Part shown: positions 14,434 through 14,590 of the stretch, in pieces
How positions within the stretch are numbered: the stretch's first letter is position 1
Layout: each line of letters begins with the position of its first letter
NCBI GenBank assembly: GCA_947255165.1
Contig: CAMYFZ010000044.1
Coordinates: 1 to 14,590 of the forward strand
Length of the DNA stretch: 14,590 bases
From: an uncultured Varibaculum sp.
Lineage (GTDB): Bacteria; Actinomycetota; Actinomycetes; Actinomycetales; Actinomycetaceae
Direction of reading: 5' to 3'
The notes under the pieces: model-generated
What the model saw: the letters and a program-made list of their open reading frames with translations, nothing else
Database searches by the model: none
Told to the model about the DNA's origin: nothing
Made by a program: the position numbers and the translations under genes

Positions 14434-14498
14434 TTAATACCCAAAGTGGCGGGTTAATCCCAACAAGAGCCATAGCTACCCGCTGGAATTAACCCGCC
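14431..14498. repeat. Three copies of GGGTTAATNCC, two forming a 15-bp inverted repeat
   Basis: Copies lie at 14431-14441 (GGGTTAATACC) and 14451-14461 (GGGTTAATCCC), and inverted at 14485-14495. The last two extend to GGCGGGTTAATCCCA (14448-14462) and TGGAATTAACCCGCC (14484-14498), 14 of 15 bases paired, around 21 bases. They could be an insertion-sequence end, a replication or regulator site of the lost element, or a terminator for a gene entering from the right. Confidence 0.5.
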
Positions 14499-14590
14499 TG
14501 AAGGAAATCCACCCGTCGCTAGTGCAAAACCAGGTGGCCAATTAAGCGTTAAACGCCTGCTCTATGCGCTCGTGCGCGGCCCAGATCTGC
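14499..14590. other. Right edge, no assignable gene
   Basis: Nothing here can be assigned. On the - strand 15 residues (QIWAAHERIEQAFNA) end in TAA at 14542-14544 and may be the C-terminus of a gene that enters from the right. On the + strand a 34-residue open stretch (14435-14539, ending EIHPSLVQNQVAN) overlaps the inverted repeat. Neither was recognised. Confidence 0.2.

Noticed and set aside
14435..14539. A + strand stretch (ending EIHPSLVQNQVAN) as a transposase piece
   Set aside because: It has a vague resemblance to IS605-type OrfB text, but no diagnostic residue, no start, and it overlaps the inverted repeat.
1..14590. CRISPR array, tRNA, rRNA
   Set aside because: No regularly spaced repeat series, cloverleaf-like sequence or rRNA-like segment was seen on either strand.

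Overview
This window looks like chromosome from an actinobacterium of moderate GC content, plausibly of the Actinomycetaceae type. The clues are a sortase-anchored, pilin-like surface protein, a KtrAB potassium system and purine-rich Shine-Dalgarno sites. That placement is inferred from gene content; no rRNA or other marker is present.

Layout, left to right. (1) 1-146: the C-terminal end of a multi-spanning transporter (EamA/DMT-like), + strand. (2) 231-2718, - strand: a large cell-wall-anchored protein with a D2-like domain, a Cna_B-like domain, a Pro/Thr stalk and a sorting signal. Its signal peptide is out of frame with the rest at a run of seven C, so it is either phase-variable, broken, or a sequencing error. 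(3) 2822-4459, - strand: an L-lactate permease. (4) 4804-6808, + strand: ktrB and ktrA, overlapping by 8 bp, which encode the membrane and RCK subunits of a potassium uptake system. (5) 7104-8705, + strand: a mannitol-dehydrogenase-family polyol/uronate oxidoreductase, followed by a perfect 15-bp stem-loop. (6) 8897-9418, - strand: a small isoprenylcysteine-methyltransferase-like membrane protein. (7) 9709-14033, - strand: a two-gene sugar PTS operon. (8) 14034-14590: a regulatory region followed by mobile-element and defence-gene debris.

The most interesting unit is the PTS operon. Its first gene fuses IIA(Glc), HPr and Enzyme I in one 841-residue protein. The second encodes IIB-IIC followed by a second, cysteine-less IIB-like domain. 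Two polypeptides therefore carry the whole chain from phosphoenolpyruvate to sugar, independent of the housekeeping PTS proteins. The upstream DNA holds a fragment of a P4/D5-family primase-helicase and, on the other strand, a fragment of an Abi-like protein. The two remnants abut at about 14335-14345. This suggests the operon sits at the edge of an old insertion and may have been acquired horizontally.

Functionally the window is about import and adaptation: lactate, potassium and PTS-sugar uptake, polyol/uronate oxidation, and surface adhesion. No CRISPR array, tRNA, rRNA or intact transposase was seen.
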